A DNA stretch of 48,585 bases from Seminavis robusta (GCA_903772945.1 CAICTM010000789.1:1-48585); one strand, 5' to 3'; shown: positions 1 to 11,176, counted from the first letter of the stretch. Notes: generated by a model not told the origin, from the sequence alone. Numbers and translations are program-made.

Positions 1-1780
1 ACATAGCTTGTCGAGTAGTTCTATTTGTCTGCAGTGATTATTCCTGAATTAACAGCTTTTAATCCTACACTGCCGGAAGTGAAGTCTATGTTGTTTAAAT
101 AATGCTATGTAACTCATGTCTTCACTTTATTTTGTCTTTTTTTTGTTTCACGTGCCGTGTTCTCCTTATCGGTTTTTTTCTGGATCAGTCGTTGGCGAGT
201 TCCTTTGTATTTTCGGTTTGCTTTGAAACGGAGTGGTGATCTTGTCACGATTGACGCGCGTGAACTTGGGACGAAGTCCATGTTCATTCCGGAGGTCTTC
301 TCGACTCTCTGGGGACTCACGTTCTCTTCATGATCCTAGACGGTCATGGATACTGGGTAACCCACGTCTGTTTTAGAACGATGGTTACTCCTCTTCTGTC
401 TTGGAGCAGCCTGGGTAGTTCATTGGTCAAATGAATCTACGAAGTTCTTCCTTTTGGTGGAAGAGCGATAGCTGGATCGCATCTATTATCTTTTTGGTTA
501 AGGGTTGGCTTCCTTCTCGAGAAGTCAATTGTCTAGATACTCCAGTTCTTCCTATCGAGGAGGCCTTGGTAGTGTTGATTTCTAATCCGACTTCTTGAAG
601 TCTTTGGAAAAGGTCATCTACTATTCAACGCGATCTGCGAAATCGACGTCCGTTAGGATGATTGATCATCAATGTATGCACGGACATTTTTAAGTCATGC
701 AGGCGTGTTTTCATCTTCCTTTGGAAGATGTCGGGACTATTACATAGGCCAATGGCAACCTCTGGTACTCGGCTTTCCCTTCGGGAGTGCAATGGTATAG
801 TAGTTGCTTCGAGTGTTGACAGCTCGATGTGGTAGGTCCCTGTTCAGGTTAGACTAGTAGTACGCACTTGAATCCATCTAGGGTTCAGAGCATGTCCTGT
901 ATTTTTGGGATGGGATAAGGCTTCGGCTTGATCCGTTTGTTCGTTTCCCGAAATCAAGGATGAATCGTACAGATCCCTCTTTCTTGGAATGATAACATTG
1001 GTCGCCCACTGGGAACGATTAATTTCTTGAGTCTCCTGTTGCAGAGACGTTCAACCTCTTTTTAAGAGTGTTGGTATGGACCGTGGAGTAGGGTGAGCCC
1101 TAGTAATAGGATTTAGCGTCGGGACGAAGTTTTACCTCGTAGTCGTCCATACGCAACTCTCCCAAGTATCCTCGACTGGGTCGAAGCACTCGGTTGAAAA
1201 GGCATGAGGCAGTTCTTGCTCTTCCCTTATTTAACGGTTTTCGATCTGGCACATCTGCCTTAAGTCATATTTGTTCGTATGTTGTATACAGAATCTTCTT
1301 GAGACTTCGCATGTCGTTGACAGCTCAGGATCGGGAATGGAGAATTCTCCTTTTTATTGTTTTGCATCTTTCAGGGAAAAATGCGCGGTTCCACCCAATG
1401 ACATGGTAGTGAACAAACTTGATTCTTAGTTCGCAAGAGGGTGTCTATGACCTTATGATCACGTCTTGCGCCCCAAGTCTTGGTGACGGTAAACCATTCG
1501 ATAATTCTATAATGTGGAACTCAGGAATCAGAGTGTGCCTTACACTTCGCGGGGTTTCAATTCCTTCATAGAGCAGTCCGTATGTTTGTGACGCCCCCAT
1601 ATCTTATGAGTAAACTCTTGCATAGTTTGAGTAATTAAGTTCCGGATGCTCCTGTTACCAGTAAGCAACAGAGTGTAACGGGTTTTCGTTTCCTTTCTCT
1701 CGTCTGTTAAATCTAACATAGACGTTAGTTTCAAGGTCTCTTGTCTTGCGACGTTGATGAGTTGATTGGCCATGGACGAA
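1..1780 (-). pseudogene. Ty3/gypsy pol remnant (protease, reverse transcriptase)
   Basis: Read on the minus strand, this stretch gives pieces of a Ty3/gypsy polyprotein in shifting frames. An aspartic-protease-like part lies at about 1770-1400, containing EFTHKIWGRHKHT and then LGAQDVII. A linker to RT follows at about 1300-1150. RT motifs lie at about 1010-450: KKEGSVRFILDFGKRTN, then YYTIALPKGKAEYQRLP, then a catalytic-loop remnant CIH followed by stops where an IDD would stand, then EELRRFI and NYPGC. Stops and frame changes interrupt every part, so it is dead. RNase H is barely recognisable and integrase would lie beyond the left edge. The family call rests on the KK-G-VRF-DFRK-N and PKG-YEY-RLP signatures of Ty3/gypsy RTs; this is motif recognition, not alignment. 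Confidence 0.8.
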
Positions 1781-2039
1781 GCTAACGATGCTGAACAGAT
1801 CGTCAGCGTCTAGTTGAGAGTTCTAGGCAATTTTCTAATTTGCCGTAGATTTCGTTAGTTGCAAACAAATCTTGTTTACTATTTAGTGAGATATTTCATC
1901 ACTTAGGTATGAGAATCGGAACATGTTCCGTTGAATCATCATCCTGGCCTAATCTTAGACGGAGATCTCTCCGTCAATGATTGAAGTCGAATTCGGCAAG
2001 CGCCTTGTCAAAGCAGCCATCTTCTTGTCATCATGTTGA

Positions 2040-3239
2040 TGGATCCAACAGAGGAGTCGTCCTCGTTGTCGAGTTGTCAGCTTGCGTTTGGCAACATGGT
2101 TGCATTCGCTTTTCTTCTTGCGATCAGCTTTGACCGCAGCGTTGGAAACCTCTTCATGAGGACAGAGAGTTCCTTCTTGGTTTAGGTCTTGGCGTCGTCG
2201 GACTTGCGTTTCCAAGTCTTGTTCTTGTTGTACGCTGGCTGTTTATCGTTGTCAGACGAGGACTGAGACTTGGCCTTGAGCTTTTTCAAGTCATGCAGTC
2301 AGAGTGTTGTGAGTGCTGGACTCGTGGTAGTCGCACCATTTTCTTCGTCTTGGAAGAGTGGTCGTTGTTGCATGACTTGTACTTCTTGCTGTTGTTCTTC
2401 TTCGTAGGACCTTGCTTGGCATCCCGCCCTTGTCAAAGTCTTCGGAGGATCCATCGTTCACAGAATCCAATGTTTTCTCCGATAGGAGCTGAGAAAGATC
2501 GAAGTCGTGTTCGTCATCTTCTTCATCCACGACGTGAATTCCATGACAAGAATGTCAATAACTTCGTCTGGTTCAACTTGTTGGTTGGTCCAAAAGGTGG
2601 TAGACGAGGAGTTCATCGGTGTTCATCCGGATGAGGTTGTTGACATGCGCCGAGTGCATTTCCAGGCTTACGCATCTTTGCGCGCATGAAGCGTTTCTTC
2701 TTTCAAGAGCCTTGTAGGGACAGACGCTTCGATACAGGCATTTATGCCAAACGTAATGTCAGCGTCGTCCAAAGCAGGCTGGGCTCTCCGTTCCAGGCAG
2801 CCTGGAACGTGCTTGGAAGTGGCTTCGTCTTACCCCACGTATGTGCGTGGAGGAATGCGCGTTGACTGCAATCTGGCGACAGGCATTCCAACGTACTTCA
2901 CGGTGGCCTGCACAGCTAGATTCGTACTGCTCTTTGCAGAGCTAAAAGTCATCTCCTTGAGGAGGTTAGTTTGTCGGTAGCGTAGCAATGGCGAGCCCAA
3001 CGAAGACCTTCTCCATGCGTCCAGCCACTTGATGGTTTGACGTTGAGTCTCAGATCCATTGATGATTTGACCTTGAAGTTGTACTTGGCGCTGTTAGCAT
3101 CTGCTGGAACAGTGCGAAGTTTGTAGGTGGTAGAGCGAGAATCGTCGATTTCGCAGTCATCATCGGGTCGATGAGAGGAAGATTGGTTTGTCGCGCAGCT
3201 TAGACTCGAAGCTGGTGTATGCGTCTTTGGCATCTTCAT
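2040..3239 (-). pseudogene. Ty3/gypsy gag remnant
   Basis: Upstream of the pol remnant on the same strand is a gag-like region. The first block (3239-2949) starts MKMPKTHTPASS and contains TYKLRTVPADANSAKYNFKV. A later block (about 2530-2290) is acidic, then basic, and ends KWCDYHESSTHNT, like the Cys/His knuckle that closes such gags. After it comes a lysine-rich tail with TKKELSVLMKRF at about 2200-2130. Stops and frame changes lie between the blocks, so this is a decayed gene. Order and spacing fit the protease/RT remnant to its left, and both belong to one element transcribed right to left. Confidence 0.65.
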
Positions 3240-4240
3240 GGTGGGAATAGGTTGAGGTAGTGAAAGCTATTGTGTTTGTTAACAAAATGCACTACGCTAA
3301 AAGCTAGTGTAAGATCTTTCGATGTTTTGAGTTTGAGAGATGAAAGTTATGAGAGAGATTAGAAAGCTATGAAAACTAATCAACGAGAGAGATCCAACAC
3401 CAAAGGATCGTAGATCTGAACTCCCGCGGGAGACTGTAGTGTGATAGAGTAGGTTGCGGTAGCAATCCTACTCACTCCACGATCCAAAACGGAACGCGTG
3501 GAAGATTCGTTAGCATTATCTAGTAGCGTGGAAGTACTCACGCTGGCTATATCTAGAGCGATGTTTCATCATCAACCTAGTTGACTAGAGCGGTCATTGA
3601 GAACCCTGTCTCAATGACTATTCACGAGAGACTCAGTCATGAGTCGAACTCAAACCCTATCTAGGATCGAGTCGCGAATAAGGCTAAGAGCCGTGTATTG
3701 CACTGACGTTGAGGTTGAGGCCCACCCCGAATTGTTTGGCAATTCAAATTTAAATTTAACAGCGACAGCGCATTGTTATCTTTCAAACGACCAATGCAAG
3801 CCAGTTAAACGACCGACTGCAACAGCAAGCAGCAACCGGAGGAACGGAAATAATAGGGGGTAAAGTGCTCCGGAAGCATGACTCAATGCATGACACACAA
3901 GCCGAGTCGTCAAGAATATAGGATCCTCATCGCGATTTCGATCGACAACAGGATAAGAACAAGGGGAACAAGTGGGATTGCTTACGAGCGAATCAACAAA
4001 AAGGGGATTGCTTGCGAGCGAATCCAAGGTATCGACAAAGGGATCATATGGATCCAATCGACAGATTAAGTTGCAATAAGGGGAAGGACTACCGATGAAG
4101 ATAATGAGAGGAAACTCAGGACTCTGCACCAAAGGATAGCTCATTCCATTGACAACCATAAGGGATAGACATATAAGAATAAGAATGAGTAACATCTCAT
4201 AACCTCGCATGCTACCATGCGACAATACCATTGTGGATTG
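3240..4240. other. Possible LTR/leader of the gypsy element and flank
   Basis: The 5' LTR and leader of the minus-strand gypsy element should lie here, but only one copy is in the window, so its ends cannot be fixed. A near-perfect direct repeat is visible: GGGATTGCTTACGAGCGAATC at about 3973 and GGGATTGCTTGCGAGCGAATC at about 4006. A 151-codon open frame lies on the minus strand (4231-3776), but its composition is unconvincing and I do not call it a gene. Confidence 0.3.
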
Positions 4241-5023
4241 ATTAATCTAACGATCTAAGAGATGTAAAGTTTGTATTTCCAAATAAGTGAGCAGTTATTG
4301 ATTATTTTCTAGAATAGGCCCGCAATTTATAAAGCTGTAAAGCTGAATTGTAAGCTGTATCCCGTCACACGAACCGAAGAACCAGAGGTTGGTTGCTATT
4401 CTACTCTAGATAGAAGACCAACCTGGCTCCTCCAATCGTTGGGCACAAGGTTTCAAGCCAACCACTGAATCTTTGGCTTGCAGAGAACACACTAGCTAGT
4501 TCAATTTCGAAAACACCTCGAGCTTGGTCTGGTGGTTTGTTTAGCTTGACCTGTATCTGCCTGGACTTGACTCGCACACCAGGTACCACCTGTGGCTGCA
4601 CGATCCGAACTGCTTCGATAGGCTTCGACCCAAGCTCACTAGCTTGCTAGCACGTGGCCAGCTGCATGCTACATGTAGGTCCCAGCACACCCAATGAACG
4701 GTATTGCTTCCTACCGTACACATATAGCTGGTGACAACAAAGCACCATTTCGATAAACCTGAACCATTCGGCAATGCAAAGCGTAATACAATTGTATTTT
4801 TAAATTATCCATATGAAGGCTAGTGGGAAGCTACTCGAAATGATGCTGTAGGTTAGCTTCTTCCCATAGGTCGTTAGATAGGAATGCACCATAAATGTAC
4901 ATGTACATGCAAAGGTATCGCCGAGGTTGCAAGCAAGTTGCAACCGTGGAAAGCTCGTATGCAAAAAGGAATGATGAATCAAATCAAGATAGATGAAGGC
5001 CGTCAACCGCGTAGCTAGCTCAT
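4241..5023. other. Intergenic, no gene seen
   Basis: Only short open frames on the minus strand with no recognisable domain (4601-4401, 4774-4541, 5006-4800). I see no RNA gene, clear repeat or transposon end. Confidence 0.5.
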
Positions 5024-6052
5024 CTAGATAACAGAGTGCCTTTGCAATGGTCGAAGGGCAAGTCGCGGAGCGCGGCTGGAAACCCTGGTAGTCAAGGCAG
5101 CAACTTCGACATCATTCTCAGTGTCATCGCCTTCGACAGTGTGAGGAGACTGGAGGAAGCGGGAAAAGGCAGAAGGCTCACGACGCTCGGTTTGGAGTAA
5201 GAAAGGGTTGTGCCCATTCTCATCATCTTCCAGGTCTTCGAGGGATGGCATCAACAGATGCTCGGGCACACATTCCGTCCCGCCACTGGTTGTGGTCAAA
5301 GATACAAGGATGGGTCGGGAGACAATCACTGGAGGGGGAGAAAAGTGAGGCCATCCTACTCCTCGAGTGGTGCCATCATCGGGTCTCATTGTGCGGGCTC
5401 TCTTGGCGGGCGATTGGGGCGGGGTGACCAAAGCTGAAGTACTTGCCATGGTTGCTGGGGCTGTGAGGGGAACAAGTAAGGGAAACGACGGATCAAACGA
5501 GAGGATGGATTGACTTTTGGATCTTTTGTGGCCACTTTTGATACAACCAGTGGCCTCCTCAGAGACGTCCAGCAAACTCATATCGCAGAGCATACTCTTA
5601 GCTCGCTTGTGTGAACGCATCCTTGCAGCACCCAAAGTGATGTTGTCCTTGAGCATGGTATGTGTATCTAGAGCACCAACGGGAAAGAAACGAGGAAGAA
5701 ACAGTCAAGATACTAGTAGCTGGATAGCAGTAACGGGAAGATTTGGGTGCGAGTTGGTTGCTAGCTATAGTAGTGGCAGCTTGCTTGTAGATCTTCTTTT
5801 GCCTCACTTGCTTGTTCAAATTATGATCCAGAAGAACAAGGATGTCCTTTTTGAGGACAAACCAGTGAGCCCTCCATTCTTGCATAGTGCCTTGATCATT
5901 CGCTCGCTCTTCTAAATCTCCACTCCGTCCGTACGATATCCGATAAAATCCTCAGCTCTTAGGCGATGGTGTAAGTATTGTGACTGTCCGAAGCCAAAGA
6001 CTGACTCACGGCAACCCAGGAGGTGTTCCAGTGGCCCCGGAGAATGGTTCAT
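5024..6052 (-). CDS. Unknown protein with possible N-terminal PH-like segment (three exons)
   Basis: I model three exons on the minus strand: 6052-6010, 5950-5808 and 5647-5024, giving 269 residues. Donors are GTGAGT and GTGAGG, acceptors end CTGAG and CTCAAG, and the phases agree at both joints. The N-terminal part contains MQEWRAHWFVLKKDILVLL (about residues 37-55), which resembles the first strands of a pleckstrin-homology domain (KxWFVLK then L-x-Y-hydrophobic). The rest of a PH domain is not obvious. The large last exon is low-complexity: basic Ser/Arg/Lys-rich stretches (HKRAKSMLC, HKRSKSQS), a TPPQSPAKRAR motif that could be a nuclear signal or CDK-type site, and an acidic SLEDLEDDENG segment. 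The start codon is the first ATG of exon 1 and could be wrong. Function unknown; the PH link is inference. Confidence 0.5.
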
Positions 6053-6797
6053 GGTGTGGCGTGGATGGCTTCGTGGATGATCCAGGCAGCCCCAAAATTG
6101 TGAATGGTTGTCATTGGGGCCTATTTTTCCAACGTTCCCAAACGTCGCGTGATGCGACCTTGAGGGAGTTCAGAGACATGGTACCTGTACCAACGGTAAC
6201 GGGCACCGGTACGTACATCCAAAAGGACCGACAAGCAAAGAAGAAGGAGAGAAGGTTCTGGCAGGTTCTATCCTCGCTCGGTTGAGCTCTCGGTTGTCAC
6301 CAGTTCATTGTTTAGTGTCTGATACGACTGTACACGACTTGCATCCCGACGATTATTGCCTCGTCTTCCACAAGCGCAAGTGGTACTAGTACTCCAATCC
6401 ACTACCGGTAGCTAGCTACTAGTAGCTACATGTACCGGTAGACGGAAGAAGCGTGCAACACACGCGTATTCAATCCAATCGAGCATCGATCGAACATTTT
6501 TTAACGAATTCAATCGAAATCGAATCGAATCTCAATCAAAAAAGTGAGACCAAAGTTATTAGGCTAGCAGAGCTGTAATCTGTGGAAGCTAATCTCTCAT
6601 GCCACACAAAGATCTTCTTTTGTCGGTCATCACCAATTTTGGTTTGGGATCGACAACAATACGGAACTCGGAAGTTGCAAGGAGGGACAAAAGCTTTCAT
6701 TGTAACCTCATGCAATGCCATTCAATGCATGCCCAGATTGATCCCTTGGTTCCCCGTTAGTTAAAGCCACGAGTTGACAGATAGAGAGCCATATACA

Positions 6798-7127
6798 ATG
6801 GAACAACAACTTTTGCTCAAGCTTCTGTGGATCAACAATGAGCCCACGCGTATGAACATGCTCCGGATGTTTCTACAAGGTCCCGGTGCCGATCCTTCGG
6901 TGAACAAAATGTCTCCAGAACTGTTTCTCCAAGCGATTGCGTATCACGGCAAGTTGGTCAAGATCATAATGGAGACCATTCCCGGCAAGGAAGAGCTATG
7001 TCAGCAGGAAATGGGTATTCTGTTGCAGATTGCCATGAATACACGTGTAGCTCTGGTGGAAATGCACGGAGAAGATTCGCCCATTGTGTTGCGATTCCAA
7101 GATGGATTGTCTCCTGTTTTCACTTAG
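6798..7127 (+). CDS. Small unknown protein
   Basis: A 109-codon open frame from the ATG at 6798. The product is mostly alpha-helical in character, with regularly spaced leucine, isoleucine and methionine (MEQQLLLKLLWINNEP at the start, LFLQAIAYHGKLVKIIMETI in the middle) and a short polar C-terminus. No signal peptide, membrane span or known motif. Codon use looks like that of the neighbouring genes. The frame continues a little upstream of the ATG without another ATG, so an upstream exon is possible. I do not recognise the family. Confidence 0.5.
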   Translation: MEQQLLLKLLWINNEPTRMNMLRMFLQGPGADPSVNKMSPELFLQAIAYHGKLVKIIMETIPGKEELCQQEMGILLQIAMNTRVALVEMHGEDSPIVLRFQDGLSPVFT

Positions 7128-7794
7128 CTGAAGCTAGCGGATCTTCTCACCAGGATGAATGAAATGAATGAATCGAATATACCCAATCCGCCCCGCAAAC
7201 CCAGGCGGTACTATCACATGACAGGAAAAGGACGACACCAGATAGATGATGGAATGTAATTTTAGTCAATATTTTTGCATCACACAAACTACAAGTAGTT
7301 AGCTAGCTGTTTTTTGGATCATGATAACAGAACGAAGTAGAAGATGAATGTACATGGAGGAAATCTCTTGACCACAACCTCGCGACTTCCATGTTTGTCC
7401 GTCCGTTTCTTCGCCAACAGGTATTCCGTAGCCAGCACTTCTCTCCTGACTCTATTTGGGTTGCAATCTCCCATGCGATTGCTTCGCATTTAGACAAGAT
7501 TGCCGAAGCACTATCGTGTATACAAGAACTTGGTGCTACACGGCGGAAAGCAGCGCCTTTGGGTGGAAACCCATCCCGAGCATACAAGGTGAGTAAACTC
7601 ATTTAGTTCAGTCAGTTTTTGCTAAAATCGTATGAGCTTGCATTGTACACTCGTGTGGACCAATAATGTAAGGAATTATTCAAGATGGCTACGGAGGCAA
7701 TCATTCTTTATGCAGCAGTCAGAGAGTGAGGGAGGATTGTGGATTATTACTTGGTAGTACAGCACAGATTCCAGTTTATCTGCAATCGTTCTTT
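7128..7794. other. Intergenic, no gene seen
   Basis: Lies between the small unknown ORF and the 3' end of the RING gene. Open frames at 7391-7606 (+) and 7602-7303 (-) overlap each other and neither has a recognisable domain. Confidence 0.4.
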
Positions 7795-8559
7795 TTATAC
7801 AGCATCAAAGGGTCCCACGGAGGTTGTTCGAGTAGATGATGGAGCTAGTTGTTGCTTTGACTGTCGTAGACTCGTGGTCGAAAAGTGTGTGGAAGGTGCC
7901 AATTTTTCCACCACGTATTGTTCATCTGTCTTGCAGACGGGGCATTTTCCATCGTGGGCCTTGACCTTTTTCCAATGTTTGTAGAGGCAATTTTCGTGAT
8001 ATTCGTGATGACAATTGGGATTGTTGGAATGTGTGACATTTTCTCCTTCTTCGTAGTCTTTGCTGCACAGGACGCAGCGAGGAATGTAAATCTTGTTGGT
8101 AATCCGCTGTTCGACAGATGTCATGCTTTCCGTAATCAAGTTATGTTTGTTGTTGGCTCCTCCCATTTGTTCACTATCCATCATTAATTGAATATCCGAT
8201 TCCTCTTCGCCGTCGCCTTCTTCCATAGTGGCCATGGGTTCTTTGGTAGCATCCGATTTTAGGAACACTTTGGTGGGGACCTTGGTCTTGGAGTCTTTGG
8301 TATAATCTAATCATGAAACAGTTATCAGTGATGGAAGAGGATAAGAGTGAGATAACTGCATGACACACGGTAGCTAGACGTAGAATCTCTTGCGTTCCTT
8401 ACCATCATCGTCATCCCCTTTTCTGTGAAGTACATCCCGTTTTTTGAAAACTCCACAGCACCATTCTTGCTGGCATGAGAGGAAAAAGACGATTATCACA
8501 AATCCCATACACGCGCCGATCATTCCTATGATCAATTTGTGTTTTTCGCTGAGAGCCAT
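7795..8559 (-). CDS. Membrane-anchored RING-H2 zinc-finger protein (two exons)
   Basis: Exon 1 is 8559-8403 and exon 2 is 8306-7795, joined by a 96-base intron (donor GTAAGG, acceptor GATTAG) in matching phase; 222 residues. Exon 1 encodes a short N-terminus and one membrane span (IIGMIGACMGFVIIVFFLSC, about residues 10-29), followed by Cys- and basic-rich sequence and an Asp run. Exon 2 has an acidic linker, then a RING-H2 finger: CVLC, then CHHEYHENC, then CPVC, with all eight zinc ligands present. The family acts mainly as E3 ubiquitin ligases that position an E2 near a membrane target; activity here is inferred from the fold only. The tail is Ser/Thr-rich. A close paralogue of the finger lies at 17136-16759. 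Confidence 0.85.
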
Positions 8560-9279
8560 GGTAGATGGGTAGGTTTCTAGTTTGGTTTGGCTTTGGCTAT
8601 GGATCCTTTGATTGGTCTATCTTTCTTTCGCTTGTGGTTTTGCTGAGAGGAATAATGAGAAACTGAAGCCTGAACAAAAGGCATACTACTACTCCATGTA
8701 CTATAATATAGAGTATAGAGCAAAGGTGCACAGCTGGCTTGCCAATTAAAATTGCCATCCAACCAAAATGAGACAAACAACGGAAAAAGGGAACTTTCTA
8801 AAGTACATTTTTGCATAGTACATAAGTGGCAGTCTTACTTCTCCTCAACGAGCAATCAAGGCATTAATGCTTCTTGGGGTTGCTGGACTGGATCATTTGA
8901 AAGATTTATCAGAAACCAACTGCCCAATGTCACACTTTTGCCTCGCGCTGTGTATGCATGCATCTTGTTTGCATGCAAAATACGAGGACGCAGAGCTCAC
9001 TGGAGCTTGTCCACCGCCGAGAGGGAAGTACCCAGCTCTCGGTTATTCACACTTCAACACGTTCTTCGTTCTTTCTTCAAGAAGCCAATTGCTGGAACTT
9101 GTCGTCCTTTTTGCTGGATCTTCTCATCATCGGCGTCCTGCTGGGTAGACTCAGTGTTGTCCTCTGGCTCTAAAGGAGACACAAAACAAAGCTCACAAAA
9201 CAACAAAACAACAACAAACAACACAACAATTACTACACTCCAGTAATACAATCTTCTCTACACATACATACCCACAATC
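8560..9279. promoter_or_regulatory. Divergent promoter region between RING gene and MIP gene
   Basis: This is the shared upstream region of the minus-strand RING gene and the plus-strand MIP gene. From about 9185 to 9245 the plus strand is a CA/A-rich tract (repeated ACAACAA) that ends 30-40 bases before the MIP start and looks like a 5' untranslated leader. An open frame of 164 codons spans 8752-9246, but it has no recognisable domain and runs into this leader, so I do not call it. Confidence 0.4.
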
Positions 9280-10758
9280 ATGACATACATCTACCCCCTA
9301 GCAGCCAAGGTTCTATCCGAATTTGTTGGAACTACCCTCACCATACTCTTTGGAGAGTCCATCATTGCCAATGAACTCCTCGCTAGCACCAAGGGCCATG
9401 GCATGGGATTTCTCGCCGTTGCCCTTGGATTTGGCTTGGCCTTTGGGGTCAACATAGCTTGGTTTGCTACCATTAGTGCCCATCTCAACCCTGCCATGTT
9501 CTTCTTTTTGGCTCTCATTGGGAAAGTGGAATGGAAAGAATTTTTGGCCTGCTCCTGTGCCAATTTTGCAGGAGCCTTTGTGGGAGCGGTCCTGGTAGCC
9601 ATCTTTTTCATGCCACATTTTGGATTCTCTATTCCACTTCCTTCCAATACCAGTGATGCAGCCACCTATATTGAAGGACCCGTCAGTATGGAAACCAATG
9701 CTGGAAGACTTGCCTCTGCATTTGGACCAGCATCAAGAAAGAGGGAGAGTGTAACTATTGGTACAGAAATAAGATCCTTCTTCCATTTGCCCAATGATGA
9801 ACGATTCCTGGAAGGCCACAACACAAACACACAAGTTGCTGCTGACGATGTCAGCCGCTTGGAGAAGATGAAAATGAGACAATCAAGGCGCCAGTCGGTC
9901 ACACTACAAACAGCACCTCCCACTCATTTGGAATTCTTCAACCACCACTCTGTCAACTTGGCCGAGCTAGCGCGTGCAAGGGAGACTACAGAAGATTGTA
10001 CCATTGAACCCCTGCGTCATTCGGTGCAAGTGGCTGGGCTCTTGCGTGCTCGTGATGCCAATATTGATACTATGCAGCCAAAAGAGCAGGACATTGAGGC
10101 TGGCTCCACTCATACCGCCCAAACTGATGAATCATTTCAAGGAGGAGTGCCAGCTCAGACCAAAGTCAGGTTCAATGTAGAAATTGATGATATGATTGAT
10201 GTGGAAAACCTGTCCATTACGGAGGATCCCAGCAACAACAACATGGCTGCTGCAGAAGAGCAAGACACTGCCACAATGGCCTACAAGGCTGCCTTGCAGG
10301 CTGATGCCAGTGCCAAACTCTCCATTTTTGCAACCAGACCAGCCATCTACAACCGCCCTTGGAACTTTCTGCAGGAAGCAATTGCCACCGCTGTCTTGGT
10401 GCTGGGTGCAGAAATGTTCAATTTGCGCAAGGAGTTTCAAACCGAACTCACGGGGGCAACATGGCAAGATGGCTCCTTTTTCCAATCCTTGTATATTGCT
10501 CTGTACATCACTTTGTTGGTTCTTGGCTTGGGAGGCACCACTGGATTGGCCGCCAATCCAGCACGTGATCTTGGACCACGCCTGGCACACTATCTGCTGC
10601 CACTTCCCGGCAAAGGATCCAGTGAATGGCACTATGGATTGGTGGTTCCCCTCTGGGGGCCCATGTTTGGTGCGGCCATGGGTGCTGGTATCTTCAAGTT
10701 GATGGAAGCCATGTATGAGATGGTGGAAATTGTTGGTGAAGAGGCCAACGAACTTTAA
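9280..10758 (+). CDS. Aquaporin/aquaglyceroporin-type MIP channel with giant TM3-TM4 insertion
   Basis: A single-exon 492-residue member of the major intrinsic protein family. Six membrane segments can be placed: about 8-30, 43-66, 87-111, 362-384, 398-422 and 449-475. Both pore half-helices keep the NPA box: HLNPAM (N70) and AANPARDLGPR (N426). The NPARD-GPR wording is typical of the family and also seen in glycerol facilitators, so water and small polyols are plausible substrates. The family norm is 250-300 residues. The excess is one insertion of about 235 polar residues (about 120-355) between segments 3 and 4, holding basic-Ser motifs (RKRESV, RRQSV) and two similar motifs, HSVNLAELARAR and HSVQVAGLLRAR. 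In standard topology that loop is non-cytoplasmic. The ATG at 9280 directly follows a CA-rich leader. Confidence 0.9.
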   Translation: MTYIYPLAAKVLSEFVGTTLTILFGESIIANELLASTKGHGMGFLAVALGFGLAFGVNIAWFATISAHLNPAMFFFLALIGKVEWKEFLACSCANFAGAFVGAVLVAIFFMPHFGFSIPLPSNTSDAATYIEGPVSMETNAGRLASAFGPASRKRESVTIGTEIRSFFHLPNDERFLEGHNTNTQVAADDVSRLEKMKMRQSRRQSVTLQTAPPTHLEFFNHHSVNLAELARARETTEDCTIEPLRHSVQVAGLLRARDANIDTMQPKEQDIEAGSTHTAQTDESFQGGVPAQTKVRFNVEIDDMIDVENLSITEDPSNNNMAAAEEQDTATMAYKAALQADASAKLSIFATRPAIYNRPWNFLQEAIATAVLVLGAEMFNLRKEFQTELTGATWQDGSFFQSLYIALYITLLVLGLGGTTGLAANPARDLGPRLAHYLLPLPGKGSSEWHYGLVVPLWGPMFGAAMGAGIFKLMEAMYEMVEIVGEEANEL

Positions 10759-10796
10759 TGAATTGGGGACATGATGCTGCCATAGATTAGAGGCAC

Positions 10797-10802
10797 AATA
10801 AA
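10797..10802 (+). terminator. Possible polyadenylation signal AATAAA for the MIP gene
   Basis: AATAAA lies 39 bases after the MIP stop codon, a reasonable place for a cleavage/polyadenylation signal. It is a single hexamer, so the support is modest. Confidence 0.4.
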
Positions 10803-11155
10803 CATAGAAGAGAATTTTGATATAATTTGCCAAGGAACAGTAGTCTAGAAGCGTGTATTTCTGTTAGCTGGCCGGGTTGTTTTGCAAAATAGATAGCTAG
10901 GACTCAAGCAACCACTTTAGATAACGGCGGTGTCAAGAATTACTTGAGAAACGGTCCTGTACGGGTACTTGAGATGTACGGTACCGGTACGGTACGACTG
11001 TACACTATCGCAGTTCTGAATTCTGAACCTGCTCTGGAGAGCTTCTGCAGCTCTGAAGGGTTATAATTAGCTCAACCCACACGCACGCCAAACCCATACC
11101 GGTACCATCCGGTACCGGTACGGTACTGTAGCCTACTAATAGCTACTAGTTCTAC
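10803..11155. other. Intergenic with GTACCGGTAC palindromes
   Basis: No gene. The 10-base palindrome GTACCGGTAC occurs at 10981-10990 and 11112-11121, with further overlapping GGTACC and CCGGTAC pieces between them. The same core (ACCGGT) recurs in other intergenic parts of the window. Confidence 0.5.
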
Positions 11156-11159
11156 TTAA
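11156..11159. repeat. Left TTAA target-site duplication
   Basis: TTAA abuts the left terminal inverted repeat, and the same four bases abut the right one at 16280-16283. A TTAA duplication is characteristic of Kolobok (and piggyBac) insertions. Confidence 0.8.
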
Positions 11160-11176
11160 GGAGGTATACCTACCTT
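11160..11176 (+). repeat. Left terminal inverted repeat
   Basis: GGAGGTATACCTACCTT, matching the reverse complement of 16263-16279 at all 17 bases. Confidence 0.85.

Noticed and set aside
3776..4231. 151-codon minus-strand open frame with a hydrophobic start
   Set aside because: Lies in a repeat-like flank of a dead retroelement, has no conserved motif and overlaps a direct repeat; the composition is not convincing.
8752..9246. 164-codon plus-strand frame upstream of the MIP gene
   Set aside because: Runs into the CA-rich leader of the MIP gene, ends in a simple Asn/Thr tract and shows no domain.
10132..10833. 233-codon minus-strand frame
   Set aside because: Mirror of the MIP coding sequence; the MIP frame has both NPA boxes and clearly is the gene.
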